From positions 18,386,246-18,450,245 of the forward strand of contig ML677335.1 in NCBI GenBank assembly GCA_007922305.1: a stretch of DNA of 64,000 bases, in the 5' to 3' direction. The notes beneath the pieces were generated by a model, which ran no database searches, was not told the origin of the DNA, and was given only the letters and a program-made list of their open reading frames with translations. Positions 10,681 to 23,384 of the stretch are shown here, one piece after another (the stretch's first letter is position 1; each line of letters begins with the position of its first letter). Position numbers and translations under genes: made by a program. This stretch comes from Dermatemys mawii (lineage: Eukaryota; Chordata; Testudines; Dermatemydidae).

Positions 10681-13600
10681 CAAAGTCCAACTAGAGTATA
10701 AAGATTATGGTGAATGGATTTGGAGGGGAGAAATAAATATACATAATCTGCAAGTGCTTGTGTGTGAATAGGCACATTCACACTGATTTCTTACCACTCT
10801 ACATATCTTGGAGTCAGAGCAGAATAAAGCATCCCCATTCCCCCCAGCCCCTGAAGAGATTCAGGTAGGGAAAGGATGGGGCACAGCAAAGGTTTGTGTG
10901 TGGGCATTTTAAATTTGTGTTTGGGGTCTTGTCTAAATATTGTTACACCCCTGCTAGATATAGTCAAAAATTCTTTAATTCAGGTCCAAATGTTTGCTAA
11001 GAAGAAAAGCTGTCATTGCAGGATGATATGTTACCCTGCTTGCTTAAATAAAATATATTATTCTAAATGCAAATATGGCTCTCTTAAAAATGTTATGTTA
11101 ACTAATTCTAACTATAAGCTAAAGAACCAATTATAAAATATCATTTTAGTTACAAAAGTAATAATGTTGCCAAATATTCTCATACTGATAGATATACTAC
11201 AGCTTGTGGTTTGGATTGTTTCTTAATGTCACTGCATGTATTTGGATTTTCACTTTCAAATTTTTGTTTTCATATTGATATTGTTTCATTTTCAGTGATA
11301 AAAAGCTTATAGAGAGTGGTTCTGGTTGTCATTGAATTAAAGAAGCTGGACACTAGAGGGTGCAATTGTACCTAAAGTTTTGTCTTGTCTTCATAAAAAA
11401 ACAACATTAAGTAACGGGGAAAAACTGAAGAATGTAATGCCTATAAAGCTATATACCATTTAGGGGAACATATTGAAGGCTGAATGATAGGTAAAATGAA
11501 GGTTGAAATTGCATTATTCCCAATGAAAAAGTTGAAAACAATCCAATTGCTAGATACCTATCCTTTATGTAAACAATCATGTATTTTATAATAAAAGAAC
11601 AGTGACAATTTAAAAAATTATCTTGAATTAATAATCTTTGTTCTCAGTAGAAGACACACAATAAGTTTTTTTCCATTACTGAACACCTGCATTTTGGCAA
11701 TGATGGATAATCATTTTTATTATACCAGCAGTACATCTATTAACAAGGTGTCTAATGCTTTTAATTTCAGACTGAGGTTGGACTTCACATGGATGGATTC
11801 TGTATGAAAAGTTATCGTGATTGTTTGGGACAAGGTTCAAATAAAAGCACGGAAAATAAAGCACTAGTCTTAGCCAAATTCAGTTCTTGCCTAGGCACAG
11901 ATTAACCATAGAAGGTTGTGACCATCATATGCTTGAGACTGAAAAGATTTGTTAGCAAAGCACAGACCAGCAGAACCAAGGGTCTTGTGTTTTCCCCTTT
12001 AGAATGACTATTTGCAAAAGTATTTTTATTGTGCATCGAGAGTGTTTGTATGAGTTAATAATTGTTCTCTTGAGATTAAATTAATCTCATCCTACACTAC
12101 AGAGCAGATGTGAAGGGGCATAGGTGAAGCTGTCATGCAACAGGATATGTACTGTGTCGGTATACTACAGTGAGGATTCCATGCCTGGATTGTGGAGGTA
12201 GTCTCAGAGGGATGGGCACTGGACCATTGATTGCTTATCTGCTTGCTGCAAATTCTTGTATAAACAGACTACGGTCATAATTTCAGCTCCTAGGATAGAG
12301 TAGTGACCATACAGTAAGTAATGAGACAGCCAGCCAGATAGCCTGTTGATGGGGATGAAATTCAGTCCCAGTCCCCAAACCCAGGGTGGGTCATCCTTCA
12401 AGTATGCATATAGAAGAATGTTGTTCCACAAATTTGGTGTTGGTGTTCTGTAAAAGTATGACCAAGAGCACCATTCATTTCCTGAATTACAATACAATTC
12501 CAGGACAGTCGAGATTAAAAAATAAAAAAATCCAGGGATGCTTAGTGCAAAAATCTGACAAGTTTATCTATTATGTTTTGATGAATGCAGCAGTCTCTTA
12601 CTAAAATATTAACAAAGAGAAGGGCACTTTTTTCTTTATAAGGAATTTTTGTATTAACTTAAACATTTTTGTACAGTTCAGGGGTTGATGCTGATTTATC
12701 TTACCCAGTATGAATCAGAAATAACTCCATTTAAATCAATGGAGTAACAGCAATCTAAGATCTGTGAGATCAGAATTTGGTCCTTGACCTTTAGATTTTG
12801 CTTGGATAATCCCTGGAGACTACATCAGTCTTTTTAGCATAAAAAACAATAGGGGATGAAACAGTTGCGACTTCAGTGTGAGAAAGTGACATATGAAGAT
12901 GGAAACCAGCTTTTTAAAGTTAATTTCATTTTGGAGTTGTCTTCTGAAAGACCAGCTTAGTGTTAATGGAAACTGGATATAAAATCTTCATGGAAAACTT
13001 TATGGATTTCTAGAGCCTAGTGAGATCCCCTACCTAAGTGAAACTTTTATAAGTGCGTTAGACACTTACATATTATTAAAAAGTTTCAAAATAAATTTTT
13101 ATTTTATAATTCCTAAAAAGGAAGAAAAATGAAAATTGCACCAAAACTGATCTGCGACAAAAATATGTAACGTTACAAATAGTGCTAATACATACCTATA
13201 AAATATTTGTATGTATACTCACAGTGGGTATGGAATACATTAATAAGAATAAGAGTAAATTTGATCAGTTAGGCTATATATTTGCTTATGATGCACTCAT
13301 TCATTTCCTGTACTTTTTTAAAGTTATGTTTATTTTAATATTAGTAGAGAAAGAGACCTATATTACTCATCCATTTTCAAACACTAGTGAGATTAACTAG
13401 ATCAACACAACAGACATAAGCAGCATAGTTAAGTGGTATGTTACTAGCAGAAGGAGGTAAGACAAAGAGCTGTCAGAGGAAAAGTCCAGGACTAGGCACC
13501 AGGAACTGACAGTAGAGCTGAATCTGTTAGTACTAGAAGTTGTAAAATACCATCAACCACCTTTTTTTTTTTTTTTTTTTTTTAAAAAGGCAGTAAAATA

Positions 13601-14050
13601 CAAAAAACATTGTGCAGAAAAATGACTTGAATAAGAAAAGTGAGCATCTCACTGTTTCCTGATGTGCCTTTCTGAAAACATTCTATTACTATCAACTGTT
13701 TTTCTGTTTAAGAACTGCGGTAAGAAAGCATATTGGGAAGGTTGATAGAGGCTTGGGTAAATGCAGGATGGCACCACTAGAACATTGAGATTTCAGTAGG
13801 ATGGAGCAGAGATGTTTGAGAGTTCAGTTGAGATGCCAAATGTTTTAAAAGTAGTATGCCACTATAGTACATTTTAGATTAATTTATGAAATAAACAAAG
13901 TTGATATTTTCACTCAAACCATAGTAAATTCTTTATAGTCATGTTTGTAAATATAACATGGAATACTGGTGCAACAAATCACCATTCATAAATGTATCAA
14001 AAATGTACTTAGTTGTATTACAACAGTATCTAGAGGCTATAGACAGAGTA
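10681..14050. other. Unannotated AT-rich DNA
   Basis: No coding exon or RNA gene could be supported. A decayed palindromic fragment ('ataactccatttaaatcaat' followed by 'ggagtaacag') lies at about 12720-12750, and a T22A5 run at 13562-13588. Confidence 0.5.
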
Positions 14051-14310
14051 AGGCTTTGTCTATGCTAGCACTTTAGTCGGTCAGGCGTGTGGGAATAAAC
14101 ACATGGATTGACAGAAGTTTCACTGAAAAAAGCACTGGTGTGGACAGCGCTATGTCAGTGGGAGATGCTTTCCTGCCAACAGAGCTACTGACACTTTTTA
14201 GGGGTGGTTTAATTATGCTGGATCTCTCATGCCAGCATAAAGTGGTTAGATGGGAGACAGTACAGTAGTACAGCTATTCCACCAAAAAGTCTGTAATGTA
14301 GACAAAGTCT
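14051..14310. mobile_element. Short inverted-repeat DNA transposon (MITE)
   Basis: The left end AGGCTTTGTCTATGCTAGC is answered by the right end reading outward AGACTTTGTCTACATTACAG; about 19 of 26 terminal positions agree. The interior has the phrase 'tggtgtggacagcgctatgtc' in part and 'gggtggtttaattatgctgg', which I recognise from a common turtle and crocodile MITE. It encodes no protein. I did not find a clear target duplication. Confidence 0.7.
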
Positions 14311-14316
14311 AAGAAA

Positions 14317-14400
14317 CAATCCCTGTCCTAAAGAGCTTGCAATCTAAATAGACAAGCCAGATGAAGGGTGGGAGGGGAAACAGAGGCATAAATAGAGGAC
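14317..14400 (-). mobile_element. SINE fragment, reverse orientation
   Basis: 'aatccctgtcctaaagagct' followed by 'tgcaatctaaatagacaa' and 'gaaacagaggcata' matches a common reversed SINE-type repeat of turtles. A shorter piece of the neighbouring part ('cgttgtgttaggcactatac') is at about 51112. It abuts the MITE at 14051-14310. Confidence 0.5.
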
Positions 14401-16298
14401 AGTGACAGAGAAGAGAAGAGAACATATGTCCTAATTCCTGGTCTGATGCCCCCTCATATGGTCCATGTACAACAATCTCAGCTGTGTATATTTCCAAAAC
14501 CTTTACTGAACAATCTAATAATATTTTGAAATATGCTCTTTTAGCATGTGAAAAGATGACTGGCTGTGTAAGCTTCATCGTTTAACTTAATTATCTCCTG
14601 TGCTAAAGCCATTACCTGTCTGTAAGGCTTCTTTCATCTCTGCAAAGGAAAATTTGCAATCTGCATGAAGCTTTCACTTGCCCCATCTATTGTGTGCTGA
14701 TTTGTATCTTTCACATTTCTTATTTAAAATGCAAACTGTAGAGTTACTAATCTTTCATTTTTTTTCCCATCAAGATGAAAACTGGAAGACTAAGAAGTGA
14801 GTGACTCCAGTATGGAAATGCAAAGGAAAGGGAGAAGGTACTGGGAGCCTCTCTTGTCTTGGGTTGGATGGGAGCTGCTAGATGTCAATGTGTGTTCACT
14901 AAGTGCAAGGAATGGATCAGCTAGCGTGACCAGGGGTACTCCATGCTCTAAAGAGTAGATGAGTGGCGGACTAGCCAAGGTGCTGCCCTTTGAACACTGA
15001 GCAGCAGTCGGAGGCCTCATTCCATACATTGTAAATGTGAGTATGGAATGAGGCAGTGCTTTAAGGGAATCAGTGCTCTACTAAAAAGCTGTGTCTCATT
15101 CTGTTTGGTCTATTAACATGCACATTGAATGACCCAGAGCTCTATAGGCCATTATGATCATGTTTTAGTTACATGATCGCATAATTTTCTCAAGAGCTCT
15201 GTCCTATTGTGTACAGAATGGGTAGTAAATGAAACAATATTGTAAGGACTGAGTTATGGGGAACCCCTACCTGATTCCTTGAGAGAAGGGGGCTGCATGA
15301 TTAAAGTAGATGAGGAAGAGGATCATACAGTGAATACTCAAGATAAAAAATTCTCGAGCCCCATCCATCCTGCACACTGATGGCTGAATTAAAGTAAATG
15401 GAATGTTCGAGTCTGACTAGGGCCTGAATGAGGCAGGATAACCAATTTCAAGGAGTAAGCCTGGCTTCCCTACCCTTCTCACAGATCCTGTATCTTCTAC
15501 TGCCCTCCACATTTTGCAACCTCCCCTATGCCCTCCTAAACTCTTGTAAAGGACAATACAGGATGATCAGAGTGTGACACATGCTTGGCTTACATTTAAC
15601 TTCATCAGTCCATAGGTTCATATGTCAGTAGCTTTAGCTAGGAGGAAAAGGAAGCTGCACTTACAGGATTTTCCTTATTTAAGTGGTGCTTTTGCTCTAA
15701 GCAGTTTGTGCCCTGGGACTACTGAGAAGAGCTTATCTGTGGATGGATGTAGTCAATGTCTGTCTGCAGTAAGTGGAAAACAGCAGTAAGAATTTGTTTT
15801 GACAGTGTTCAGCATGCTTAACGTGTCCCCCAAAGGATTATTTAAGGTATCTGATTCCCCACGCATTTTGAAGATGCCTGTGACCTGATCCATCTTACGC
15901 CACCATCTACCTCTGCTCTATACTGGACTGACTTATTTACATAGTCAGCCTTATGTGCTCGGGGGTGGAGGGAAGGGGGGAAACATGAGCACTGGGTGAA
16001 ATGCTGGCTCTAAAAAGCTAGCTCCCGGACCTGCCCCTTCTGCCTGAGGTCCTGCCCCTTCCATGCTCCCCATTGGAGCCCAGAGCCCCATCTCCCATGG
16101 TGCTGGCCCCTACCCCAGGCTAGTGCCCAGAGTTCCAGGAGGCCGGGCAGAGCCACACCTGCCTGTTTGGGGAGCCTCAGCCTTCCCCAGCCTGTAATAC
16201 TCACTGCCCACGGGGTGGGAGTTAATAAAACTGCAGCTCAGGGTGCAGGTATATAGTGGCTCAGTATCAAGGAACTCACTCAGTTGTGTTCCTGTTCT
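14401..16298. other. Unannotated DNA
   Basis: No gene or clear repeat supported. Open frames here carry no recognisable family motif. Confidence 0.5.
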
Positions 16299-16582
16299 AG
16301 AGCTGGCCCCGCTGGTAGCTTTTTTGCAGCCCCAAACAGCAAGAGCACCGAAGGAGAAAAAAAAGGGGGATGGGGTGTGGCCAGAATGTGCCACCCCAAG
16401 AGAGGCAGGAATGCCACCTCTTATAATGTGCNNNNNNNNNNAATGTGCCACCCCAAGAGAGGCAGGAATGCCACCTCTTATAATGTGCCACCCCAAGAGA
16501 GGCGGGAATGCCACCTCTTATAATGTGCCACCCCAAGCATGTGCTTCATCTGCTAGTGCCTACAGCTGGCTCTGTCTACCAG
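16299..16582. mobile_element. MITE related to 17324-17493, expanded by a minisatellite
   Basis: It shares with the element at 17324-17493 the order 'tagcttttttgc', 'aaacagcaagagc', a poly-purine stretch, 'aatgtgcc.ccccaag' and the right-hand 'gtgctt' and 'tgctagtgcct' part. Here the 'aatgtgcc' segment has been tandemly amplified (16385-16535). The ends are decayed and the borders approximate. Confidence 0.6.
16385..16535. repeat. 40-bp minisatellite with a 10-N assembly gap
   Basis: Complete 40-bp units lie at 16385-16424, 16442-16481 and 16482-16521, each beginning aatgtgccac. They are nearly identical; the last has one a-to-g change. A partial unit precedes the gap (16425-16431, N at 16432-16441) and a partial unit follows at 16522. 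The gap falls in phase with the array, so the true copy number is probably larger. Chimeric open frames running across it are artefacts. Confidence 0.95.
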
Positions 16583-17323
16583 GAAGTAGAGACTGCTGGC
16601 CTTCCTCCAGGTGCCAGAGAGGGACCCACACCCAGAGTCTCTTCGTGCCTTTCCTTCAGGACACAGTTTTATTCTTCAAACATCAAACTTAAAGCATCAA
16701 AATAAAGCTGCTCTTCTGCTCATCATTGGCGAAATCTCCCAGAATAATTTCCCCTAGCTTCCCTCAGCACTGAAAGGAGGACACACTCTTCTCTTCAATC
16801 CCCCTGTTCAGTGCCTATCTCAGGAGCCCATTTCTCTTGTACAAGCAGTGCCTCTCTGCCAACCCTCTACAGGGATCACCTGATTCCTTCCATGCTGGGT
16901 CTGATTATGGAACAGGGCTGAATGGCTGTCGAATTCCCTGGCCCTTAAAGGGCTGACAATATTCTCTATTTTCAGTTTATCCTGTGCCTCCATGGGGTAG
17001 CTATGCAGGGAATGGGAATTATTCTCTTCCAAATGTTTCACAGCCCCAAAAGAATGGAGAAAGATGAAGCATCCGTTTGGGACACTAAACAGCCACAAAC
17101 ATCTTGATGAGGCAGCCTACTCAGCTGCCAATTATAGGGGACAGAATGGAAGCTTCTAATTACACTCAGCTGAGTTGGTGGGGGACCCATTAGTGTCTGT
17201 CAGACTCTCCCGATCAAAGGGGACTCTCTTCTCCCCTGCTTGTCTTACCCTTAGTGTTAGTGTGGCCCTATAGAAAAATCTTCCAATGAAAGTGTGTCTT
17301 TTTTTCTGTTCCTAGATGATATG
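16583..17323. other. Unannotated DNA
   Basis: No gene or well-defined repeat supported. Confidence 0.5.
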
Positions 17324-17493
17324 CAGGGCTGGCTGTAGCTTTTTTGCTGCCCTAAACAGCAAGAGCGCCAAAACAACAACAACAAAAAAAAGGCAGCTGG
17401 AATGTGCCGCCCCAAGATTGGCCAGAATGCCACTCCTTATAATGTGCCACCTCAAGCACGTGCTTCGTCTGCTGGTGCCTAGAGCCAGCCCTG
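17324..17493. mobile_element. hAT-type MITE with 8-bp target duplication
   Basis: Ends CAGGGCTGGCTGTAG and CTAGAGCCAGCCCTG form a clear terminal inverted repeat. Flanks are atgatatg (17316-17323) and atgatata (17494-17501), 7 of 8 matching, as expected for hAT. The element is 170 bp with a short A-rich interior and no coding capacity. Confidence 0.85.
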
Positions 17494-19304
17494 ATGATAT
17501 ATTTAGCCTGTTAACAGAGGGGTTAGCTGGTGGAGTGTTTTAGGCAGATTGGTCCTTTAGCAACCTTCACTGGCAGCCTGCCAGTCAGGGAAGAACCTAC
17601 TTACTCATCATGGGCCATTGAACATGCGCAGAGCACCCAGAACGTTTTCCTTGTTAGCGTTCTATGGGTGGAGAGAGAGAGACAATGTGCCTGGTGAAAG
17701 AGGGAAGGATTAGGGGACCCTCGTAGAAAAGTGCTTTGGTTGTATTACATGAGTATATCTCAAGTGGAAAGAGCCACTGGGAGTAACAAACAGCCTGTGT
17801 GACTGCAGAGGCAAAGTGGATTGTAGAGGATCTGTAGCTGCTTTAGTCATGCAGGCAGATTAGGGCCTTTTTCTTAGTAAGAGAAAAAAACTCAGAGGGG
17901 ACAATTATGGTGCTCTATGGGGAGGACTGGATAATAGGATCCCTGAATGTGTATAAAATTGCTTCATCAGGAACTTCACAAAATAGTGTAAATATTTTAA
18001 TATCATATTTTAAATATTTCAACTTTAAAATTTTATGCATCTCAGGAAATTTGCCAGTTTCGCTTCCGTAATTTTAGTGTTCCCCATTTTCTGTTTTGCC
18101 CATCCCCCAACCAGGATTTGCAGGTGCAGGCTCATCTCCGGAAGGGGTGAAATGAAGGGGGGATTTAATCTTTATAAAAAATCTCACCAATGCAGTAATC
18201 TCCTTTTGGGTGCTTTCTGTCATTTATGCATGTAACTTCTATGGGTCAAAGGTCCATAAAAGAATACAAGAAATCTAAATCTGATTTTTTTTATTATTAT
18301 TATTAATTATTATTATTTATTTTTAGAATAGGGTGAGGTGAGAGAAGCAGGATCCATCCATCAGATGATTCTGTGCAATTATGTAGTAGTAAAATCTTAC
18401 CCTTTTCTCTTACATGATATGGGCATTTATTTTTGCTGTTATGTCTGTAACTTGATATCAAAAGCTAAGTATATTACTAATTATAATATAGTGCACCATT
18501 ATTTTCCCATTTTCTTTGCAGCAAGCTTTTTTTGTCCAGGTTTTCTTTTTTAATTTAATAGATCTTGAGGGTTTTTTTCTCATGTATTGTCTGGTTTTAT
18601 CTGTTCAAAATGATCCTTGCACCAGGGTGGCTTTCCTGGACTAGCAGACTGGAACATGCATGTTCTTTACAAATGATGTCTCTAATTGTTCCTTTTTGAT
18701 ATCTGAAAGAATCCACATACTAAAAAAGGACCTTGCATCCCCCTACACCCATAAGATAATAACATTAAATCATGAGGCACTGATTGACTTCTAGCATGTA
18801 AGAATCATTGGTGTTTAAGGTGCACTCTTCAGTGCAAAATATTCTAGCTCTTCTGGACAGCTGTGTTCTCTGTTTCTTGTTCTTGCAAGGGGAGGAGGTA
18901 GAGAACTTTAGTTATGTTTTGTATTAGCCATATAGTCATTTAACAGTGCTTACTGTGAAAAGGAAGAAAGTCCAGAAACTTCCTCAATGTTGAATCATAA
19001 ATATCATGAACTAATGATGTTTATTTGGAAGATAAAAAGGAAAAATACATTGCCTGCCATCATTAAAAAAGGGAGAGTAGTTGTAATTTAGTCTTAGTAA
19101 AGTAGATTTCAATGAACCAGTAACAAGAGAAGCCCCACTCTTAACTCCTATAGTTGAATTGCTTCCTAGTTCATTAATCTGATTCAGACTGTAGAGCTCT
19201 TTTATAGCTTTGAGAGGCTGTGCTGTGCCGTAACAGTGGGAGGAGATGTAGAGCCTGAATGGGAGTTGCTGGAGGCATTCTGTGAAGGACACAAGCAGAC
19301 AGAG
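17494..19304. other. Unannotated DNA with a (TTA)n tract
   Basis: No gene supported. A TTA/TTTA simple repeat lies at about 18284-18322. Confidence 0.5.
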
Positions 19305-19979
19305 GGTATGGTTACACTTACAAGATTATAGCGCTATAGGTTATAGCGGTCCCCTTATACAGTAATATGTATAGCGCTATTGTATGTCCACACTCAGATG
19401 CTCCTGTGGTATAGCATGGCCACATTTGGGGCACTTAATGCGGCATTAAGAGCAGCGCATTAGGGCAGGTATCCCAGCATTCAGCTGGGTGCAACGTGCT
19501 TTTTAAACGAGGGGGGTGAGGGGGGATGCGTTGTGTGTATGCGGAGGGAGAGAGACAGTGGTTTTTCCGTTTTTCTGAAAGCCTGTCAGTGAGCCTCCGT
19601 TCACAGAGGGCTTTGTTTTCACACAGGCTCCCTCCTTAAACATTTGCATTGCTTATCTGCTGAGTTAAGAAAGAAACTCTAAAGAGGTACTTCCACATTC
19701 CTCCAGCCGAGTTCAAAACAAAGGGAAGAGACGTCAATTGCCTTAAATGGCTCTAGGCATCTCCAGAGATTACTTGTAGCGCAGTGGGTGTCCACATTCT
19801 TGCTGTAGCGCTACAGCAGCTGCGCTACAGCCCTTATTCCCCATGAGGAGGTGGATTAATAATAGCGCTATAACTCAGCAGTTATAGCGCTAGTAGTGCC
19901 TTGCCAGTGTGGACGGGGAGTAGGTTATAGCGCTCGTGGGGGCTTTATAGCGCTATAAAGTGCCAGTGTAACCATGGCC
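19305..19979. mobile_element. Inverted-repeat DNA transposon rich in AGCGCT palindromes
   Basis: The left end GGTATGGTTACACT and the right end AGTGTAACCATGGCC are inverted copies. The inverted similarity continues inward through ATAGCGCTATA on both sides. AGCGCT occurs seven times, clustered at the two ends (about 19330-19378 and 19806-19952), with further near-matches. No coding capacity and no convincing target duplication found. I place it among non-autonomous DNA transposons; the superfamily is uncertain. Confidence 0.75.
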
Positions 19980-21949
19980 AGAGTTCTTCTGAGAGCACTG
20001 AGAGTATGCTCAGAAATGACAATGCTAAACCATTTTATAAGGTATAACGTGTGCTTCTCTTCCCCCTCCTCTCAGTACTATCCTCCATTTACAAGAAAAT
20101 GTGCACTGGGAACAGCCAGAGCCAAAACCCACCTGACCATGCCTCCTCTAGAGTGTGGAGTGCCTATGACCTTACTGACCCCTCCCCTCAACACCCCATT
20201 TGTGCTGGAGTAGAGAAAACACAGACATTCTGGATACCCTCTGTGTAGGTGTACCAGAAGGAGAGACTGAGGGTCAGGTTACATGTTTTCTTTCTCCTAC
20301 TTGTTTATTAGTGCAGGGCATCCAGAATGTAACATTTGTAGAGTTTATTAATTTAAGGGTATAATAATAATTCGAAGACACAACATCTTGGACTGTGAAG
20401 CCAGGTCCGGTTTGGTTAGTCCCTCCTTGGAGACTTCAGGAAATACTCATATGCAGGGAAATGGTGTCAGTGTTTCAGTAGGTGGCACTCTTTGCTCTGA
20501 GTCAGCGCCCCAGAATAATGGTATCAGGGAGCACTGCACAGCTCAAGGTATCCTCTCTCAGATGGGACAGAATGCACCTTTTCTGATGAAATGTAAAACT
20601 AAGGACCACTTGTCACCAAGGATAATATAGCACTTTTTTTGCTAAAATTTCAGTGTGAATCAAATTCCAGTTTACTTACACACTACATATCTGAATTGCT
20701 ACCTGTAGTTTTAATAGTGTTTGCTCTTCACTTTTTGACTTAAACTGTAATGTAGAGTGCTGTATAAATAGTAACGTATTCCATTTCATAAATGGCACTG
20801 TTCTATTGGCATTTAGAGATGTGTGATATTTATATACAGAACCCTGGCATTGTGTATCCCTACTTCTACTGCTTGTGGGAAAATATCCTATAAACTCCCA
20901 GCAGTTCAGATCTCATAAACCCTGCTTCCTGTTTAAAACTGTAGTCTGATCTCTTCCTACAGATAGTTTGGAGAGGAGCCAGTAACAGGACTGCAATAGA
21001 TTAACCCAGAAAAAAATAGCTGGAGGAGGATATTTAGGCATGCATACAACCATGCAGCTCTGGATCCTGGGTTATCTCTCAGCTACTTTGGCTTGTTCCA
21101 GCCTGATGATGTCAAATCTGACCATTAAGAGGTGCATATTTTCACTTTGATTGAAGGGCTTTGAAATATGTCTTCAATTTGGAGGATGTCAGTTAAGTGA
21201 AAGTGCTAGCTGTGTCTGTTGACAGATGATCCTTGCAGAAAGGGTTAGCAGCAATGCCATTTAAAACAGAGGAGTTAGGAAAATAGGGACTATTCTGCAT
21301 CCTGGTGCAGGTTTAGGAAAATAAGGACCATCCCCAACTTTAAAGGGACATCATATAATCTTTACTTTTAGGAACAAAGGTGTGCGTCTTTTGTGGTGGA
21401 CTCATTCTTTAGGGCCAAAGATTGGCAGTCTTGTTAGTTGATAAGTATGTGTTGGTACTGGCCCTTTGACATGAAATTACAGCTATGTGATCTGAAATAG
21501 ACTTGGGGGGTCCACAAGAACGCTTACTATTACAAAAGATTTACCCTGCCAAAAATTTCAGGTAGATTACAGCTAGAATTGGTTCTGTTCCTCAAAGAAG
21601 TTGCAGTTGACTTATGTATAAATTGCCTTTTTGTTTTCATTCATTTGATCATTGCCTTACCAATGAGGAGTATAGCAACATGTAATGTGTGCAGTATCTA
21701 GAGCAGCTACTTAAGGAAAACTAAGTGGTTACTCTAAACTCAGAATTTTACCTTGGGGCACTTACCTGCACATGATCTCATTAACTGTAGGCCCTTTCGT
21801 TTGTGTGTCTCATTCTTCCACTGTGGTTTGCTATACACTATGGAGCTCTAAGATAGGTGCCTCATAAGGATTCCTCAAATGGAAGGTAGAAATGTTAAAT
21901 TATTCAATTAATACTTATGAAATGCACAGAGAATTGGGATTAATGCACT
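19980..21949. other. Unannotated DNA
   Basis: No coding exon, RNA gene or clear repeat supported. Confidence 0.5.
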
Positions 21950-22835
21950 GTGATAAGGTTGCTGCCCCCTGCAAATGAAGCAGGTCTGGCACCCCTGTAC
22001 TGGAACAGGTGTTCTCTCTCTGGCCAATTAAGAAGGTGGGGCAGCACCTGAAGGCTATAAAAGATTAGGGAGTGACCCAGTGAGTGAGAATTCTGCTGAG
22101 TCAGTCAAGAAAAATCAGGTGAATCAAGGAAGCCTGTGTGGAAAACTGCAGAGAGCAGAAAAGCTCCCTAGAAAAAAAAAGAATGATCTGGAAGACAGTG
22201 GAGGGACCAGCTTGCTGACTTTCAAGGGCCAAAGCCAGGGGTAGAGGATTGAAAAGGGTTAGGGGTTAAGACACCAGTGAAAGGGCAGTCTGCTGTCCTT
22301 CCTGAGCCAGAGAGAGCAAAGGCTGGAAAGGGCTGAAGTCTGAAAATAAAGGAAGGACAATGCCTATTGGCTATAAGCTGGAGCTAAGAGCCTTTGCAGG
22401 CTGAAGGTGGGGAGCAGTGAAGGAACCACTGATATTTCCAGGGCTGGATAGCCGGACCCAGAGGAACCACCAGAAAGCCAGGATGTTCCTAGCCAAGAGG
22501 CTGTGGGAGTTCCTGCTGGGAAGAGCAAACTTGTACTCCAATTAGAAGGGCTGGAGTGGCTACCCTGCTACAAGGATGGGAGAAGGCTACAAGGAAGAGC
22601 CAGGGTATGGTGAGTGCTGCTGGGGCTGTGTTGGAGAGCCAGGGTGTGATCAGGGACGTTGAGGTTGTATTAGATGTGTTGCCTAGATTAAGGTGCCGGG
22701 ACTTCATATACACAGGGTTTTCTCTTCTGATAACTTAAATCCACAAGGGCTATCTGTACTCAGAAAAACACTTCAAACTATTTGCGGGGACTGTGATGCA
22801 GAGAAACTGAGGTAAGTGTGATTGTCATGATGCAG
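21950..22835 (+). mobile_element. Possible LTR of an LTR retrotransposon
   Basis: Starts near 'tgtgataaggttgctgcc', has a TATA-type motif (ctataaaag, about 22055-22063) about 105 bp in, a long G/A-rich leader and an AATAAA at about 22345. This resembles gypsy-like LTRs of turtles in general layout. The right border, near the 'gtgattgtcatgatgc' stretch, and any target duplication are unclear, and no internal coding domains are nearby. Confidence 0.4.
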
Positions 22836-23102
22836 CCCGCTACTGGGGGAGCTTTAGGCAGGGCTGCGTGTGACAAGCACCTTTATGTGTGGAATATTTT
22901 AAAAATTATTTTTGAGTGGGACAGCCTTCCAAGTCTCCCAAAGACAGAAGAGTTACTGAGAACACTAACCCCTGAGCTGCCCAGGAGATTCAAAAAAGGA
23001 GATCCATGCTGATTTCACAACTGCCCTTTAGTGTCCTTAGGACATCAGAAAACAAATGCTATTAAGCTAGTGTCAACAGTCTTCAGAGCTGATCACCTGG
23101 CA

Positions 23103-23376
23103 CAGGGCTGGCCTTACTATGAAGCAAACTGACACGGCTGCCTCAGGCGCCAGATTAGGGAGGAAGGGGCATCACTAGGACCCAGAATGTAGAAAATTGC
23201 ATCTGCTGCTGGAGCATATGTATTCTCACTGCTCTAGATGCATAGAGATGGTGGAGTGCAGTGCTGGGAGAAGGAGGGCACAAGAGACCTTTCAAAGTTT
23301 CGGCCCAAGTGAGAGGGCACGGGGACGTCATTTGAGCTCCCCGTCTCAGGTGCCAAAATGTTGTGGGCCAGCCCTG
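23103..23376. mobile_element. hAT-type DNA transposon with perfect 8-bp target duplication
   Basis: Ends CAGGGCTGGCC and GGCCAGCCCTG are perfect inverted repeats. Both sides carry acctggca (23095-23102 and 23377-23384). The 274-bp interior has 'gcctcaggcgcca' near the left end and 'ctcaggtgccaaaa' near the right, with no coding capacity. The terminal 10 bp match the MITE at 17324-17493, but the interior differs. Confidence 0.92.
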
Positions 23377-23384
23377 ACCTGGCA

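Noticed and set aside
16385..16535. CRISPR-like array
   Set aside because: The units are contiguous with no spacers, in a eukaryotic transposon; it is a minisatellite.
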